NCBI GenBank assembly: GCA_029783825.1 | Contig: JAREIK010002658.1 | Coordinates: forward strand, 37,576 to 101,575 | DNA from: Sapria himalayana | Taxonomy: Eukaryota; Streptophyta; Magnoliopsida; Malpighiales; Rafflesiaceae | DNA: 64,000 nucleotides | Direction: 5' to 3' | Shown here: in pieces, positions 63,513-64,000 of the stretch | Numbering within the stretch: the stretch's first letter is position 1 | Layout of the letters: every line of letters begins with the position of its first letter | The notes under the pieces: generated by a model | Told to the model about the DNA's origin: nothing | The model's input: only the letters and a program-made list of their open reading frames with translations | Database searches by the model: none | Program-made: the position numbers and the translations under genes

Positions 63513-64000
63513 AATAAATAGATAGATTGATAGATTGATAAATATAAAAAAATGAAAATCTATAGATATGCAAATAGTTAGATTTGATGGATATAAAGAT
63601 AGTTATATACATACACAGATATACAAATTGACTTATAGATTTATAGACAAAAACACAATTAGACAGTTAAATATGTAGATAGACTAAAAGATAAATAGAT
63701 TGAAATATAGGTATATAAAGAAAAAGTTGGATGGATAGATAAACATATCGAAATATAGATAAATAGATAGATAGAAAAATAACTAGACAAATAGATAGAT
63801 AGATAGATAGATAGAGAGATTGATAGATAGATGGAAGAAAGAAAGATAGATAGAAAGATATACATATAGACAGATAGATAAATAAATAGATAGATCGAAA
63901 TACAAAATGCATATATACAAATATACAACTATTAAAATAGATCGATAAATATATAGACAAATAGGTAGATAAATAGATAGACATATAGATAGATAGATAA
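62524..64000. repeat. Degenerate GATA satellite, block 6 (GATA on + strand)
   Basis: The satellite continues in the same sense as block 5 to the window edge, with a TA run at 63469-63508. GAAATACAAAAAGCATATATAC near 62626 recurs as GAAATACAAAATGCATATATAC near 63897, each followed by related sequence, indicating a duplication of about 1.27 kb. Minus-strand frames are artefacts. Confidence 0.95.

Noticed and set aside
51121..63984. Minus-strand repeat frames including a 235-codon one
   Set aside because: Repeat artefact in blocks 5 and 6.

Overview
This window reads as transposon-rich, probably heterochromatic DNA from a flowering plant. It has no convincing intact gene. The plant call rests on a CACTA (En/Spm) transposon with TNP2-type and TNPA-type genes, a plant-type hAT transposase, chromodomain and Athila/Tat-like Ty3-gypsy fragments, and broken fragments of plant genes (SDF2, DNA topoisomerase II, PP2A catalytic subunit, ARF). 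The species cannot be named from the sequence.

Layout. About 28 kb is a degenerate tetranucleotide (GATA/GACA-type) satellite in six blocks: 1-6891 (GATA on the + strand), 6892-8275, 10599-16268 and 19232-21238 (CTAT on the + strand), then about 50985-61710 and 62524-64000 (GATA on + again). The long apparent open frames in these blocks are repeat artefacts: the CTAT strand reads Leu-Ser-Ile-Tyr in every frame. The blocks are interrupted by a truncated CACTA 5' end (8276-10598), a hAT pseudogene (16425-18471) followed by an inverted CACTA 3' tip (19128-19231), and a truncated CACTA 3' end (61711-62523).

The centre (21.2-51 kb) is a transposon island. It opens with a CACTA 3' relic (21239-21880) and then a cluster of three captured host-gene fragments, with signs of introns: an SDF2 exon (22096-22250, minus), a topoisomerase II TOPRIM-region fragment (22590-22844, plus) and PP2A exon 1 (23486-23579, minus). 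Next is a structurally complete CACTA element, 23657-41008, with perfect 13-bp terminal inverted repeats and an AAA/AAA 3-bp target duplication. Its TNP2-like (28746-32436) and TNPA-like (26590-28598) genes lie on the minus strand and are full of stops. It carries an intronless ARF retropseudogene (34362-34904), an Athila/Tat-like RNase H fragment, AT-rich satellites, a palindromic 23-24-bp satellite and a purine tract. To its right are a SINE-like sequence, compound microsatellites, two unidentified coding-like pieces, the 3' end of a chromodomain Ty3-gypsy element whose LTR contains a 934-bp G-free A-rich tract, and the 3' end of a second CACTA family (48.6-50.4 kb).

Nothing here forms a working pathway. 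The shared story is transposon nesting, gene-fragment capture, decay by stops and frameshifts (several fit C-to-T loss at methylated sites), and expansion and inversion of a GATA satellite that repeatedly abuts CACTA termini.
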